From Ampullaceana balthica (taxonomy: Eukaryota; Mollusca; Gastropoda; Lymnaeidae): 64,000 bases of DNA. Made by a program: the position numbers and the translations under genes. Below, piece by piece: positions 54,101 to 64,000 of this stretch (position 1 is the stretch's first letter; every line of letters starts with the position of its first letter). The stretch lies in contig CALYLW010000019.1 in NCBI GenBank assembly GCA_944989445.1, positions 2,288,648 through 2,352,647 of the forward strand. The letters are read 5' to 3'. Under the pieces are notes generated by a model. That model ran no database searches. It was not told where the DNA came from and saw only the letters and a list, made by a program, of their open reading frames with translations.

Positions 54101-57100
54101 CGTATCGTAAATAATTAATGATTGGTGAAAGAAATAATAATAAAAGTAAATTTTAGGTAGGACAAAAAACATCAGCTGAAATAAAATGATTATTAAAAAT
54201 AAAAACAACCCGTAAAAAAACAAGTTTTTGACCATAAATCCTTTACGTATGAGACGTAACTAAAAGAATGTTCATTATAACACGCAGCGCATAGCCATCC
54301 AAAAATACAAAATTGCAGTTGTGTCGTAAAACGTGTTTAATATAATGCGCACCGATCAGGAATATGTTTATAAAAAGTGTTGTCAATAAAATACGCACCT
54401 TATTGCGCGACAGAAAGGTTGTTCAATATAATACGCACCGCGACGCTCTATCTCAAAAAATAGCATGATATATAGGAATAAATAAAATAATCTAAAAAAT
54501 TAAAAATTTAATTACGGTACATGAGATCGATCTGAAATTTGATACATTGTTTTTATTATCGGTACGAAACTGCCTGCAAAATTTCAACTCGCTGGCTTAA
54601 GAGCATGTGGGTTAAAAATCGATCAAAAGTTTTGGCGACAAGGGCCGGCGGTCGGGCGGGCGGCCGCAGACACCACGAGTTAATATAAAGGATTTAAGAA
54701 CACACACTCACACAATATGTATGTTAAAATGGCTCGTACGTGAAATATGTATTCAAATTGTGTGGTGCAGCTCTTAGTGCTCTTGTCTTGGTGGTGCAGC
54801 TCTTAGTGCTCTTGTCTTGGTGGTGCAGCTCTTAGTGATCTTGTCTTGGTGGTGCAGATCTTAGTGCTCTTGTCTTGGTGGTGCAGCTCTTAGTGATCTT
54901 GTCTTGGTGGTGCAGCTCTTAGTGATCTTGTCTTGGTGGTGCAGATCTTAGTGCTCTTGTCTTGGTGGTGCAGCTCTTAGTGATCTTGTCTTGGTGGTGC
55001 AGATCTTAGTGCTCTTGTCTTGGTGGTGCAGCTCTTAGTGCTCTTGTCTTGGTGGTGCAGCTCTTAGTGCTCTTGTCTTGGTGGTGCAGCTCTTAGTGCT
55101 CTTGTCTTGGTGGTGCAGCTCTTAGTGATCTTGTCTTGGTGGTGCAGATCTTAGTGCTCTTGTCTTGGTGGTGCAGCTCTTCGTGCTCTTGTCTTGGTGG
55201 TGCAGCTCTTCGTGCTCTTGTCTTGGTGGTGCAGCTCTTAGTGCTCTTGTCTTGGTGGTGCAGCTCTTAGTGCTCTTGTCTTGGTGGTGCAGCTCTTCGT
55301 GCTCTTGTCTTGGTGGTGCAGCTCTTCGTGCTCTTGTCTTGGTGGTGCAGCTCTTAGTGCTCTTGTCTTGGTGGTGCAGCTCTTAGTGCTCTTGTCTTGG
55401 TGGTGCAGCTCTTAGTGCTCTTGTCTTGGTGGTGCAGCTCTTCGTGCTCTTGTCTTGAAGGTGCAGCTCTTCGTGCTCTTGTCTTGGTGGTGCAGCTCTT
55501 AGTGCTCTTGTCTTGGTGGTGCAGCTCTTAGTGCTCTTGTCTTGGTGGTGCAGCTCTTAGTGCTCTTGTCTTGGTGGTGCAGCTCTTAGTGCTCTTGTCT
55601 TGGTGGTGCAGCTCTTAGTGCTCTTGTCTTGGTGGTGCAGCTCTTAGTGCTCTTGTCTTGGTGGTTGGTGGTGCAGCTCTTAGTGCTCTTGTCTTGGTGG
55701 TGCAGCTCTTCGTGCTCTTGTCTTGGTGGTGCAGCTCTTAGTGCTCTTGTCTTGGTGGTGCAGCTCTTCGTGCTCTTGTCTTGGTGGTGTAGCTCTTAGT
55801 GATCTTGTCTTGGTGGTGTAGCTCTTAGTGATCTTGTCTTGGTGGTGTAGCTCTTAGTGATCTTGTCTTGGTGGTGCAGCTCTTCGTGCTCTTGTCTTGG
55901 TGGTGCAGCTCTTCGTGCTCTTGTCTTGGTGGTGCAGCTCTTCGTGCTCTTGTCTTGATGGGAACGTGAGGTCGATGAAATCATGAAACTGAACCCAAGT
56001 CTTTAAATTCTGAACAATTTTTGTAACCAAATTTACCCTGCTATAATTTTTTTAAAGTTGAATTCAAATACTGGGTGTTCAAGTAGAAACAAGAGGAAAG
56101 CCTAACACGATCGTCTTCTCCTGGCAGGTAATACAAACAGTTGGCATATGAGACGATTGTTTGGACTTACCAGATGTCGAGAAAGACATCGAGTACAAGG
56201 ATAGGAGCTGATCTATAGGTTTTGGTTAGTAACTAAATCAACATTTAAAACTTCTTTGCCATAAACAGAAGAGCTAATAATTGTCTTTTTCTCTTTGAAA
56301 CATTTCCCCACACCCCCCTCCCGCGCCCCCAACTCTGTGCCAACAAACACACACGGCTATCGTGAGGATGACAACTCATTAATTTATGACTGGCGGGGTC
56401 AGGGGTCAGCGCTAACATGCAGTCATTCCCATCCTAGCAATGTTTCAGGAGGGTGTGACGTGAAAAGAAAGTTCGTTCATGAATACAGCAGGGAGTTAAG
56501 AATGTAAACTTTATGCAGTCAGCTTTCAGGGACAAGCACTTCAAGCTATGACGTCATTATCTGTTTTGTGGTGTCACACATTTTAGTTGCATTGACCTTG
56601 AAAAAAAATTATGGAATAAGGTCATAAGGTATGAGTGCGCATGAAGATACATAATGCTGCACGGCGTCGGCCATATATCTGCGTGGCGCGGCCGCGCAGT
56701 TTAAAGGGAACATTGGAGTTCACATGTCAAACTTTGCACTGTGCATAGTCATCAACGCGCTTTTCAGGTCACTTTTTACAGTACCGCCCTTGTCAGCACA
56801 TCTTTTTACGCCGCTGAGTCGGACTCAACTGTAGATAACTAGATTCTACTGACATGGGCCAGAGACTGATAAATTACACACCATTAGTCCTACTGCTGCT
56901 GCACATTAGATTCTACTGACATGGGCCAGAGACTGAAAAATTACACACCATTAGTCCTACTGCTGCTGCACATTAGATTCTACTGACATGGGCCAGAGAC
57001 TGATAAATTACACACCATTAGTCCTTCTGACATGGGCCAGAGACTGATAAATTACACACCATTAGTCCTACTGCTGCTTCACATTAGAGGGCAAGAGCAC

Positions 57101-60100
57101 ACAATAAATGGGATTTTTAAACAGACCGCGGTTTGCGTCATTAATGGGGCCCACAACATCAACGCTTCTCAAACTGTCATCTCAGGGGCGTGCTTAAAAC
57201 ATGCGGGCGATATTTACATTGGTAGCATTTTACAAATTCACAAACACATTCCATGGAACTGAATTTGAGTTCCTTGTACAACAAAAATTCATATGTATAA
57301 TTATCATTGAATTTGAATTTGTTACAAACAAACCAACAAAACATCACACATAAATCTGATTTGTGCAGACTGTTCGCTCTATTTCATTTATCGTGATGTT
57401 GTCGCACTCCTTAGTCCTTGGTGCTGGAACGTGGCGACTGAAGACGGTGGGGGCTGTTCCTTTCTGGGGCATAACATTGTCCCGAGCAGCAACCTCAGTG
57501 CCCAAATATATAATCATAATCTGGAGCATATGTATAGCTCACACCAGCCAGAGACACACACTAACACACACACACACACACTCGCACAGATGTTAACAAC
57601 AGCCCAGAACACACCAGACCACAGTACAAGTCTGCTCCACCGAAGCGCGTGAGCTGTGCGCCAAAATGAGGCTCAAGTGCAGTAAACAATTTACACTGGG
57701 TACAAACAAGTCTAAACGCCGAGAGGGAAAACCCCCGAAAACCCCCAGGAAACCCCAAAGTTTCGCCAGTGATACTTCCTGACCACCGTAGACTGATACC
57801 CTAAAAGTGGCAATCAAGGAAAAGCTATAAAGTCATTAACTGGTCAAGACATGATGCCACCCCCCCCCCTTTTTTTTAAAATCCAGACCACATCGCTCGA
57901 ACATTCACTAATCCAGACAAGAACTAGATGGGATGTTCAACTTTCAATGGAATGTGATCGTGCTCCAGCTGTTGTTTAATTAGAACTACGTGTATATGGC
58001 TTCCTGAGATCATGAATTAAATAACTGAATGCAGTGCTATCAGTATTCTCTGCGGGTATTGACACAGTTGGGGAGGGGGGCGGGCGACAATCAACTTGAC
58101 CACACGACTAACGCTTTCAGGGAAATTCCAACTAACACAATTTTATCCCCTTGTAGACTCTGGTAAAGGTTTGGAAGCCCCACTCCCCAAAAAAATGAAT
58201 TCGGCTCACGTGCGTTCATCGTGTGTTTAGTTCAAATGAACACAAGTGACATACTCTTCAGACCAAACGTTTCCAAAACGCACAGCATTGTTCCAACAAA
58301 AAACTAAAGAAATGATCAAATAAAAAAACAACAGTTATTAAAGACAACACCAAATGTTCGCAGTAACTTACCAGATCCAGAGCGAGGCCTGTAGCGTTCC
58401 TTGTAAGTTTTCCTCCCGTCCCTCCCATGGTAGCTGTGATAGGGACCAGAGATGCCCGTCTGGCGGTCACCACAGGTCTCGCCACCACGTGACTGGACCC
58501 AGTCCTCAGTTCGTCTCCACACCCCCGAGTCCGGCCTGGGAGCGTTGACCTTGCCAAGATCGTTGAGCAAATGGCCGGACCGTAACCCGGAGGAGGCCAG
58601 GTAGCCCGTGAGGTCAGACTTCGCCGTGGAGAAGTCCGCGCTGAGGTCAGAGGTCGCCGTGTGATACTGGTCAGAGTCCACGTCTGACAGCTGGCTCAAG
58701 GCCGACGAGGAACAACTCCAGCGAGGACTTGACGAGGGGCTGTCGTCATCGGTGGGCGTGGTTTCCCGGTGTGATACAGAAACACCACCCACAGGATCGG
58801 CATCTTGTATTAGTCGGTCCGTTATATCCCCTCTGAAAGACGAATCACTTTTAGAAGTCCGTACATTCCCGTCGAATGAAATTTTATTTTCATTATTCCT
58901 GAGATCTGAAAACGATCGATTGCTCCCACGGTGGCGGCAGCAGTGGAGAAGGTTGTCGGCAGAACTCGTGTGGTAGCCGAGGTGTTTCGGACGGTCGTGG
59001 TGGCTGAACTCCATCAAGGAGTGGCTCCTGTTCCTGGAGGTGGGTGACTGGCTGTAGGGCAGGGGGAGCTCTTCGTCCGTGTCCTCGTCAATGTGAAGGT
59101 CGGAGCAGCACGAGCAGGAGAAGGAGCAGGAGATGTCCTCGTCGCCGCTGGAGCAGAGCGTGGAGCTGGACGAGTACCTGCTGTCCACATTCAGCTTGTC
59201 CGAGAGATTATCTGACCACTGACCGCTAGAGGTGTCCTCATCATCGATGCTGTCGTCCTGAAGGAGGCGAGGCGGCGAGCGCGTGCCGTGAGATGACGCT
59301 GACGGTGCTGGGGACAAGTCGTCCACAGACTGCGAGCAGCCATTTCGAACAAAATCCTTCGACCGGCTGTACGCCGAGTCGTTCCCATGACAACGGCTCA
59401 GGTCGGCCAGAGACTGGGTTTTCTGGTATCGCTCCGGCTGAGCACCTCCCTTGGAGAGTCCGTACATTGAATGGCGGTGCTGCCCGGCTCCATCGCGAGG
59501 GTTGGCGTCCAACAAGAGACGGCTGTTCCGCCTCATCTTCCTCAGAATTTTCCCCCAGTCCTCAACCGAGCGCCAGATCAGATCGCGGCTACCCGGCTCG
59601 TCCCCACAGCTCGGCGTGGCCTCGTCTTGCGAGGAACACGAGTTGACGCTGACCAGGGAGCCGGACCTCGACCTGACGCCGTTTCTATCACAGTAGGACT
59701 TGAGGTCACCGAAAATGTCCTTGCTGGAACCCAAGCTGCTGAGGCTGCCCAGGAGGCTCGACTTCCGGGCGCTCCTGAACTTCTCAAACTCCTTCTCGAA
59801 TTCCTGAAAAGTTTCATCGTTGTCAAAGAAATCCGCGAAGATGTCATCCACATATCTGGACGGCTCGTCAAGTTCACGTCTGTTGTCAACGACATCCCTG
59901 GAGACCGTTTTATCGTCTTGTCCCGAGGGCCTCCTGGCGTTGTCCAAGTTGCGGGCTGACATCTTGCTATTGTTCACAGTGTCGAAGACGCGCTCGAACT
60001 CTTGGAAGTGTTCATCCCCGTTCATGAACTCCATGAGGATGTCCCGAATGCTCGTGCGTATTCCGCTCTTTCTGTCGAAGCCGAAGAGGCCGCTCCTTCG

Positions 60101-60658
60101 GTCAAAGTCAGCCCTCAGCCCGAACGAGTCCGGCCGGGAGTTTCGGGTTTCACAGCTGGGTGTTCTCACCAAACGTTTGGGGTGGGTACGGCGGGGCACC
60201 ACGCCGCCTGAGGTTGGTGGGTCAGGTCGAGCCTGGACGAGGCCTGAGGTTGGTGGGTCAGGTCGAGTCTGGACGAGGTCACAGGTGGACTGTGGTGCAT
60301 CGTTCAGTCTCCGGTTATCCGCGTCACCCCGAGCGTGGTGACTTCTGCGTCTGTTCTTGCACACGTTGTTGGGTCTACAGATGAGCTCTAAGTCCTCCTT
60401 CAGGGCAGCGTCGCTCGCTTGACCGGCATCGCCACCAGGGGCATCAGCCGAACAGCCCCGTTTCAGCTTCTGAAAATCTTTCAAGTCCTGCTTGAACTCC
60501 TCGAAGTCCTGCTCGTCCTTGAAACCGTAAAGGAAATAGTTATATTTCGAAGCCGGTAAATCGGAGAACTTAATGCTAAATATACTGTTGGCAGAATCGG
60601 GCGCGCAGCAACCTTGAAAATGTTGAGGGCCGTGGCTGTAGTAGCCACTGTCCTCCAT
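41968..60658 (-). CDS. RASSF1/5-like Ras-association protein with giant N-terminus
   Basis: Minus-strand exons: 58372-60658, 45524-46254, 43980-44132, 43546-43736, 43213-43325, 42511-42629, 41968-42141, plus a missing piece in the 12-kb first intron. RASSF1/5 proteins bind active Ras-type GTPases through the RA domain and Hippo/MST kinases through the C-terminal SARAH helix, acting as scaffolds. Seen here: the second half of a C1 zinc finger (CQYTCHQHCVPAVTLNC), an RA domain (FVKVTMNLIRPITMELGARP, VAFYMPRDTHKSLHI, DHPRKFAMYEQE, RMVLQENETGEIV) and the SARAH segment (WDAFSLPELGNFLKVLDREE). Splice phases agree across the last six exons. The total exceeds 1,250 residues, against 340-420 in human RASSF1/5; the extra length is a 762-residue exon 1 and a Ser/Gly/Pro linker. 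That exon 1 belongs to this gene rests on phase (1), strand and the RASSF-like order, so it is likely, not proven. Confidence 0.86.
42511..42629 (-). CDS. RASSF exon, end of RA domain
   Basis: Starts in a split valine codon, RLRRLTDKDFPLRAILTW, and ends RMVLQENETGEIV before GTAAGT, phase 0. LKENETGE-like strings are the hallmark of RASSF1/3/5. Confidence 0.94.
42809..43018. repeat. 24-bp minisatellite in RASSF intron, about 9 copies
   Basis: Unit CAGAACCCATAAAACTTGTG ATGT, with GTGATG/GTGCTG/GTCATG variants. It is open in both strands as short repeat frames that are not genes. It lies between the two RA-domain exons. Confidence 0.93.
43213..43325 (-). CDS. RASSF exon, RA domain middle
   Basis: TTTKEVITSLLKKFHILDHP then RKFAMYEQEFSDRNKLG, ending phase 1 before GTATGT. 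It corresponds to EVIEALLRKFLVVDDPRKFALFE in human RASSF1. Confidence 0.94.
43416..43510. repeat. 46-bp duplication in RASSF intron
   Basis: Two copies of a unit containing GTTACTGATGTGATCTGATG, TGCCACATTTTTTGTGAG. A 39-bp duplication of similar kind (GAAGAGACAATAGAGATATG) lies at 44274-44348. Confidence 0.8.
43546..43736 (-). CDS. RASSF exon, start of RA domain
   Basis: TDKESFQGFVKVTMNLIRPI, then a 30-residue loop and VAFYMPRDTHKSLHIT, phase 2 end before GTAGTC, a slightly weak donor. Confidence 0.93.
43980..44132 (-). CDS. RASSF exon, linker before RA
   Basis: 51 codons in phase 0: EKDETDSGYRSGTIPDDK, then a charged helix RQELKRKIAKFNHFVPA, equivalent to the helix before the RA domain in RASSF1 (EIEQKIKEYN). 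Confidence 0.92.
45524..46254 (-). CDS. RASSF exon, second half of C1 plus Ser/Gly/Pro linker
   Basis: After TTCTTCCCCAG it opens with CA TGC, then CQYTCHQHCVPAVTLNC: C-x4-H-x2-C-x7-C, the last four zinc ligands of a C1 domain. About 220 residues of Ser/Pro/Gly/Tyr-rich sequence follow, ending NLDEAN before GTAAGT. The first C-x2-C of the finger must come from upstream. Confidence 0.9.
46960..47397 (+). pseudogene. LINE RT C-terminal fragment, second copy
   Basis: Plus-strand frames read RRAARFITGEYSKLTRVTP, then, with frame changes, DRHRDRTLFLLRMQEQTHTN and a GMGCLKKPG stretch, ending in TCTTCTGTATAGAAGG. It is the same family as the minus-strand fragment at 22863-23560, more eroded. It lies inside the long RASSF intron, antisense to the host gene. 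Confidence 0.8.
47566..47586 (-). CDS. Possible RASSF micro-exon (third C1 cysteine)
   Basis: The only donor in the 12-kb intron where I found a cysteine at the right spacing. Sense sequence ...GAT/GAC ATG AGA TGT ACA G followed by GTAAAAG gives MRCT plus a split codon; joined to CA TGC it yields C-T-A-C, the needed C-x2-C. With the acceptor GGGTCTAG it would be a 21-base exon, phase 1 on both sides. The sequence before it reads GKFSWGLEHD in the same frame, reminiscent of the C1 core, but the first C-x2-C is not intact. This could be chance. Confidence 0.3.
48111..48163. repeat. TG/TGCG microsatellite
   Basis: Alternating GTGTGT and GCGTGCGTGC runs, about 50 bp, in the RASSF first intron. 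Such purine-pyrimidine alternation can adopt Z-form DNA. Confidence 0.9.
48976..49868. repeat. 19-bp minisatellite, about 46 copies
   Basis: Unit CTGAATGTAAGAGGTAGCT with variants (AGCCC, ATCTC, GTGGTAG) and an interspersed variant GAATGCAGGTAGTCGCCCT recurring near 49452, 49565 and 49792, so there is higher-order structure. The 19-bp period cycles through all frames and gives 290- and 390-codon antisense frames, which are not genes. Confidence 0.95.
51152..51615. repeat. Long inverted repeat, 189-bp arms, about 86-bp spacer
   Basis: Arms 51152-51340 and 51427-51615 are near-perfect reverse complements from AAATACAAAATACACAAAC to TATTTAATATTTTAAAATAC. Each arm contains, in one orientation, CTGATGAAGGCATTAGCCGA AACG, which resembles the catalytic core of a hammerhead ribozyme. 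There is no coding capacity. It may be a MITE or a foldback of two head-to-head copies. Confidence 0.88.
51618..51880. repeat. 31-bp minisatellite, about 8 copies
   Basis: Unit GAAAGTAACTAGTAAACAAC AGACCAACATT, abutting the right arm of the inverted repeat at 51615. The last copies are diverged. Confidence 0.92.
52135..52668. repeat. 38-bp minisatellite, 14 copies
   Basis: Unit CACATCACACACAGCTAGAC TGTCCACCCGAAGACAAC, nearly identical from copy to copy (single changes such as CTATAC, GATTG, CCATCC), implying recent expansion. Confidence 0.95.
52900..53290. repeat. 23-bp minisatellite, about 17 copies
   Basis: Unit CAACTCAAGGGAGAGCACAG CGG with AACGG/AGCGA variants. The 198-codon open frame over it is a by-product. 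Confidence 0.95.
53516..53745 (-). other. Protein-like fragment of unknown origin
   Basis: Minus-strand frame LLMAQRLRDKELIAPCNTLV, then AASTLYSKSEPFAMFVSMLA, GSMLGVADYGTNIITFPLRD reads like real protein and not low complexity; a frame change would continue it as PCEIGCTFDFTSLVSAL up to a donor-like GTAAGT at 53515. I recognise no family. It could be an alternative RASSF exon, a relic of a mobile element, or chance. Confidence 0.25.
53810..54005. repeat. 55-bp tandem repeat, about 3.5 copies
   Basis: Unit TGAGGTTCTCTGAGGTATTG CTGTACCGAGTTGGTAGGCA CGTGACATCATTGAA, almost identical between copies; each contains a CACGTGAC (E-box-like) word. Confidence 0.92.
54762..55958. repeat. 29-bp minisatellite, about 41 copies
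   Basis: Unit GGTGGTGCAGCTCTTAGTGC TCTTGTCTT, with A/C and C/A variants (GATC, CGTGC, GTGTAG) arranged in patches, showing repeated block duplications. It is the longest array in the window. Confidence 0.96.
56640..56830. mobile_element. Rearranged copy of the 377-551 element
   Basis: Contains CGCGCAGTTTAAAGGGAACA TT, AACTTTGCACTGTGCATAGT and CGCGCTTTT, matching the ends and middle of the element at 377-551 in inverted order. Borders are unclear. Confidence 0.45.
56838..57090. repeat. 67-bp tandem repeat, about 3.5 copies
   Basis: Unit GATTCTACTGACATGGGCCA, GAGACTGATAAATTACACAC, CATTAGTCCTACTGCTGCTG, CACATTA. One copy is shortened by an internal deletion near 57023. Confidence 0.92.
57556..57586. 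repeat. CA microsatellite
   Basis: ACACACTAACACACACACAC with a short CTCGCACA end; about 30 bp in the RASSF intron. Confidence 0.85.
58372..60658 (-). CDS. RASSF exon 1, 762-codon N-terminal extension
   Basis: ATG at 60656-60658 has an in-frame TAG nine bases upstream, so the start is firm. The donor CTG/GTAAGT at 58371 leaves phase 1. The protein begins MEDSGYYSHGPQHFQG. An acidic-aromatic module is repeated: residues 205-225 (RDILMEFMN, GDEHFQEFERVF), 271-291 (DDIFADFFDN, DETFQEFEKEF) and, diverged, 46-62 (KDEQDFEEFKQDLKDF). A PDPPTSG repeat lies at 133-151. The rest is Ser/Asp/Arg-rich and probably disordered. It is clearly GC-richer than all other exons here. It has no recognised domain. 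Confidence 0.88.
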
Positions 60659-61088
60659 ACCTGGCTATCCGACCACAGCCTTGTCTCCCCATATACCAAA
60701 CGGCGTTTAACACTGAAACCGTGCGCTAAGCTCTGCTCTACACCAGCCAACAACAGATCTATCACACTCCCGCCAGCGTTAGTTCACAAACGTGTCTGTA
60801 AGCACAGAATGCGGGGCCCCGATAATACGAGCTCAAGTTGATAGCCTCGGCCACTGATAATACACGAGATGCTATTCACGAATACATGACGTCACCACGC
60901 CAGATTAGAGTCGAACGTGCCGCTATTCATGTTCCATAAATAAAATAATAATTTTAAAAATAATTTATCTGTCAGTTTGTTTTTTTCCCTCCAAACAACT
61001 ACAAAACTACAAGATAAACCTGGCGAGTAATAGCAGGTGTGAGGAAGGTGGTGGAATCCCTCCGGTAACCAAACAACTTAATGAGACA

Positions 61089-61331
61089 ATGCACGGCCAA
61101 TGCACAATTTCCGAACACAACAAAAGCACACCTACAGGTCGCTACTCAGGTGAAGAGATATTACTTGATAAAACAACTAACACCGGCAACAAACGCAACA
61201 CTAAATCATCTATCCTATCACGAATTCTGTCAGAAGACGGTGCAACGAAGATTTCAACCTACGAGTTGCTGTTTCTGTTCTCCAACATAACGGGTCCATC
61301 CGAGTACGATGATCAGTCGGATAACGACTGA
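61089..61331 (+). CDS. Orphan ORF, 80 codons, unknown
   Basis: Open from MHGQCTISEHNKSTPTGRYS to a stop after FLFSNITGPSEYDDQSDND. The C-terminal half (SSILSRILSEDGATKISTYE, LLFLFSN) has protein-like composition and an acidic end. No family is recognised. It lies about 430 bp upstream of RASSF exon 1 on the opposite strand, so it could be part of a divergent gene running to the left of its own exon, a transposon relic or a chance frame. Confidence 0.25.
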   Translation: MHGQCTISEHNKSTPTGRYSGEEILLDKTTNTGNKRNTKSSILSRILSEDGATKISTYELLFLFSNITGPSEYDDQSDND

Positions 61332-62399
61332 GATGGTGGGGGATGTAAGTATACGGCGCCGCTCACACCGTCAGCCCGTGAACGGTCTCGGCAGCTCACC
61401 TGGTTTACCTGTTCCCAGGGCACACGGTGCCCACAGGTAAGAGGTACCTACATTACCAAGCTAAACCGAAGCGATAAAAAACTATTTGGCAGCCGTCAGC
61501 AAATAAGAGAGGTTGATGGGAGAAGGACTGAAGGAACAGAACGAGGAGAATGCGAGGGAATGAAAACAAACGTAAAAACGAGAGAATTTGTGTGTGTGGG
61601 GGGGTGCGATGGCAGGAAAGGGAAGATGGCGGTAATAGAGTTCCATGTTGAGACAGGAAATAACCATTTTTATATCTTTTTTCGTCTCTAGATGTTTAGT
61701 AAACTATCATGAACGTAGGACGGTGGAACGCATTTTAAAAGTTATAAGCAAGCATAAAAGAGTTCAGTTGTAATTTTAAACAAAATAAAACTATCACTAT
61801 GAAGATATGCTGACAAAAAGATAAGAAAGGATGAAATAGATGGGAGGGGGCGCCACAGACGTGAGTAGCAGAAATCATAAAAACTTTGACATTATACAGT
61901 TGCCACGACTTATAAGTAATTACAAACATCAGCTGTTGACCTGTGTAAAACGGTAATAGTAATAAACTTCCATCTATCTGAGTATACGTCATGTTGGTGA
62001 CATGTGATCCGGAAGCTGCACAACGCGTGAACTGTACCAAAAACCAAAAGTTTACTAGTGAATTGGGACCACAGATGACTTGTGAAAATGGACCACAGAT
62101 AACTAGGACCACAAATAACTTTTTTAATAGGACGACAGATAACTATGGTACGGATTATGATAGGGTCACAGATAAAGGATAAAGGTAGAATATCTTACAC
62201 CAGGGACGTACCCACACTCCACACACATCACATAAAGGCTGGTATTACATATTCATTTACTTTTTTTAAACACGAGAGAAGATCAACCATTCAAATTTGT
62301 CATCGACTGTCAGCAAGATATTTATTGTATACAAATGAACACAACCAAAACAAAAGTTATGGACCTCACAAAACCAACCCAATGATATTATACTTCATG
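61332..62399. other. Gene-free stretch
   Basis: No splice-bounded exon seen. AAGATGGCGG occurs at 61623. A run of ACCACAGAT(A/G)ACT words (62075-62170) is a degenerate short tandem repeat. Confidence 0.45.
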
Positions 62400-62912
62400 A
62401 CCAAACCATAGAGAAAGTAACCAACTTCACTTACTTAGGAAGCAAAATGTCATAAGATGGAGATGCAACATCAGAGATAATGACTCGAATTGCGTTGGCG
62501 TCAAGTGCTTTTAACAAACTTACAAATATTTGGAGATCAAAGACACTTAGCAAACATATAAAACTTAGGCTATTCAACTATTGCGTAATCCCTGTACTAA
62601 CATGTGTATGCGAAAGCTGGAAATCCACTCAAGCAAGCTATAGAAAAGAAATTAGTTGCCTTCGAAAACAAATGCCTCCGAAAATTTTTGAATATAAAAT
62701 GGAGTGATTTTATATCAAATGAAACAATAAGAGTAGAAACCAACCAAGAATATGTGTCAACTTTTATAAGGAGAATACGTTGGAATTATATCGGTCATGT
62801 TCTTCGAATGGACGAGCGAAGAATCCCTCGTCAGGCCTTCATATGGACACCAAAAGGCAATCCATGACTTCTGCCCTTTGTGCCGCCTTCGGCCTGAGAG
62901 GAACTAACTAAC
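62400..62912 (+). pseudogene. LINE reverse-transcriptase C-terminal fragment
   Basis: Frames read FTYLGSKM-like, then ALASSAFNKLTNIWRSKTLS, KHIKLRLFNYCVIPVLTC, then after a shift [56 protein letters not shown]. Relative to the copy at 15197-15545 about 115 bases are deleted after WTPKG; both end ...GAGAGGAACTAACTAAC. It is inactive. Confidence 0.87.
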
Positions 62913-63137
62913 AAGAATAAACAAACATAGCCCTTAAGTTACCACCAAGTCCTTACTATCATGGTATACAAACTAAGTCCTTAAGTTCTTGCTAAGCCAT
63001 TACTTTGGCGCTTTGTTGTGTTCTTACGAGGATTATTCAGTCCAATTATTGATCCTTCACATTATAGCATCTCTTAATTACAGTCACATAGTGGTATGAT
63101 GATTCCAGAGGTTAAAACGTTAAGATTTTCTAAGTTA

Positions 63138-63322
63138 TACACTGGATACTGATACCGCTGATAAATGACTGAAACACTGGCTATTGATACCGCTGATAAA
63201 TGACTTAAACACTGGTTATTGATACCGCTGATAAATGACTTAAACACTGGCTATTTATACCGCTGATAAATGACTTAAACATTGGCTATTGATACCGCTG
63301 ATAAATGACTTACACACTTGCT
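63138..63322. repeat. 35-bp minisatellite, 5 copies
   Basis: Unit CACTGGCTATTGATACCGCT GATAAATGACTTAAA with few changes. Confidence 0.92.
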
Positions 63323-63501
63323 ATTCATGAATTAACTGAAGCCTAAACAACATCGCTTAACCAATTGTATTCCCGTGTCACCATCAACACCAAGTCGTCC
63401 CAATAATCTCCAACCAAATAATTATCACATTGTTTGTTTACATGTCGGATGGCAAGGGAGCGAAAAGGTTACACACATACAGATGAGAAATTAATGATAA
63501 A

Positions 63502-63620
63502 GCGACGCGTCAACACAATGAAACATCCATTTTTTTTCAACCGACGCGCCAACACAATCAAACATCCATTTTGATTCAAACGACGCGTCAGCACAATCAA
63601 ACATCCATTTTGATTCAACA
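63502..63620. repeat. 39-bp tandem repeat, 3 copies
   Basis: Unit CGACGCGTCAACACAATCAA ACATCCATTTTGATTCAA; the first copy has a T-run variant. Confidence 0.88.
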
Positions 63621-64000
63621 TCCAACAAAAGTTGCAGACCAAGACCGACGCTGACCCGTCAGTGCGGATGGTTCAGTCTCCAAAACAACTGCCGCGGTGG
63701 CGTGTGCCACACGACGGCAACAAATACACTGGTGGTTACGGGGGAGGTCATGTGTTACGTCGAGTCTAGAAACAGCTGCCGGTCGGACTCACGTGCGTAC
63801 ATGAGGGGGTGGGGTGGTCTAGGGAGCCACTCATGACATTAGCAGGGTGATGAATGATTCCATAGAATTTCATGCTTCATTTTTTTAATACGGGTACGAG
63901 TGGGTAAGGAAAAGGGGGGGGGGTGCCTGTATTGTTAAAAAGTTATATAAGGAAAATGTATTAGAACAGTCCTTACATAATTATAGGTGAAGCTTTAACA
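63621..64000. other. Window edge without visible gene
   Basis: GC-richer than most of the window up to 63820; no exon-like frame or signal recognised. Confidence 0.4.

Overview
The window looks like AT-rich, intron-rich animal nuclear DNA. Compact coding exons with GT-AG introns sit in a sea of transposon remnants, SINE/LINE pieces and minisatellites. The gene set (a WASH-complex subunit and a C1/RA/SARAH RASSF protein) and the style of the LINE fragments suggest a lophotrochozoan, most likely a gastropod mollusc. That placement is an inference; the species cannot be read from the sequence.

Layout. 1-8.7 kb is almost entirely mobile DNA: a repeated non-autonomous DNA transposon, a 175-bp insertion with target-site duplication, palindromic repeats, and a tRNA-like SINE head. 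At 8.78-8.93 kb (- strand) lies one lysine-rich first-exon candidate, possibly methionine aminopeptidase 2. 12.36-20.52 kb (+) is a complete five-exon WASHC1 gene (WASH, the Arp2/3 activator on endosomes; 473 aa predicted). Its introns carry hAT-type elements with clean 8-bp duplications, one of which duplicates the 5' splice site, and a pogo-like element nested in a hAT element. 20.5-28.9 kb holds two retroelement partners: a LINE reverse-transcriptase fragment and a tRNA-derived SINE sharing its 3' tail. 28.9-33.3 kb (+) is a four-exon gene for a protein of about 809 aa with a vWA-like fold whose metal site is degenerate, an acidic stretch, and a lysine-rich tail with two AT-hooks. 33.3-41.9 kb has no gene that I can see; it contains a 33-bp minisatellite and a textbook hAT MITE.

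41.97-60.66 kb (-) is a RASSF1/5-like gene. Seven exons are clear and one is uncertain. The first exon alone encodes 762 residues and is GC-rich, unlike the rest of the window; it carries a repeated acidic-aromatic module. Later exons encode the second half of a C1 zinc finger, a Ser/Gly/Pro linker, the RA domain and the SARAH helix. The 12-kb intron between exon 1 and the C1 exon is packed with at least seven unrelated minisatellites plus a 464-bp inverted repeat. 60.7-64 kb holds an orphan ORF, a second LINE fragment and two short tandem repeats.

The three main genes share no obvious pathway: WASHC1 works in endosomal actin, the vWA/AT-hook protein is probably nuclear, and RASSF works in Ras/Hippo-type signalling. 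They are ordinary eukaryotic neighbours, not an operon. The most striking features are the transposon that copied a splice donor, the minisatellite-filled RASSF intron, and the giant RASSF N-terminus.
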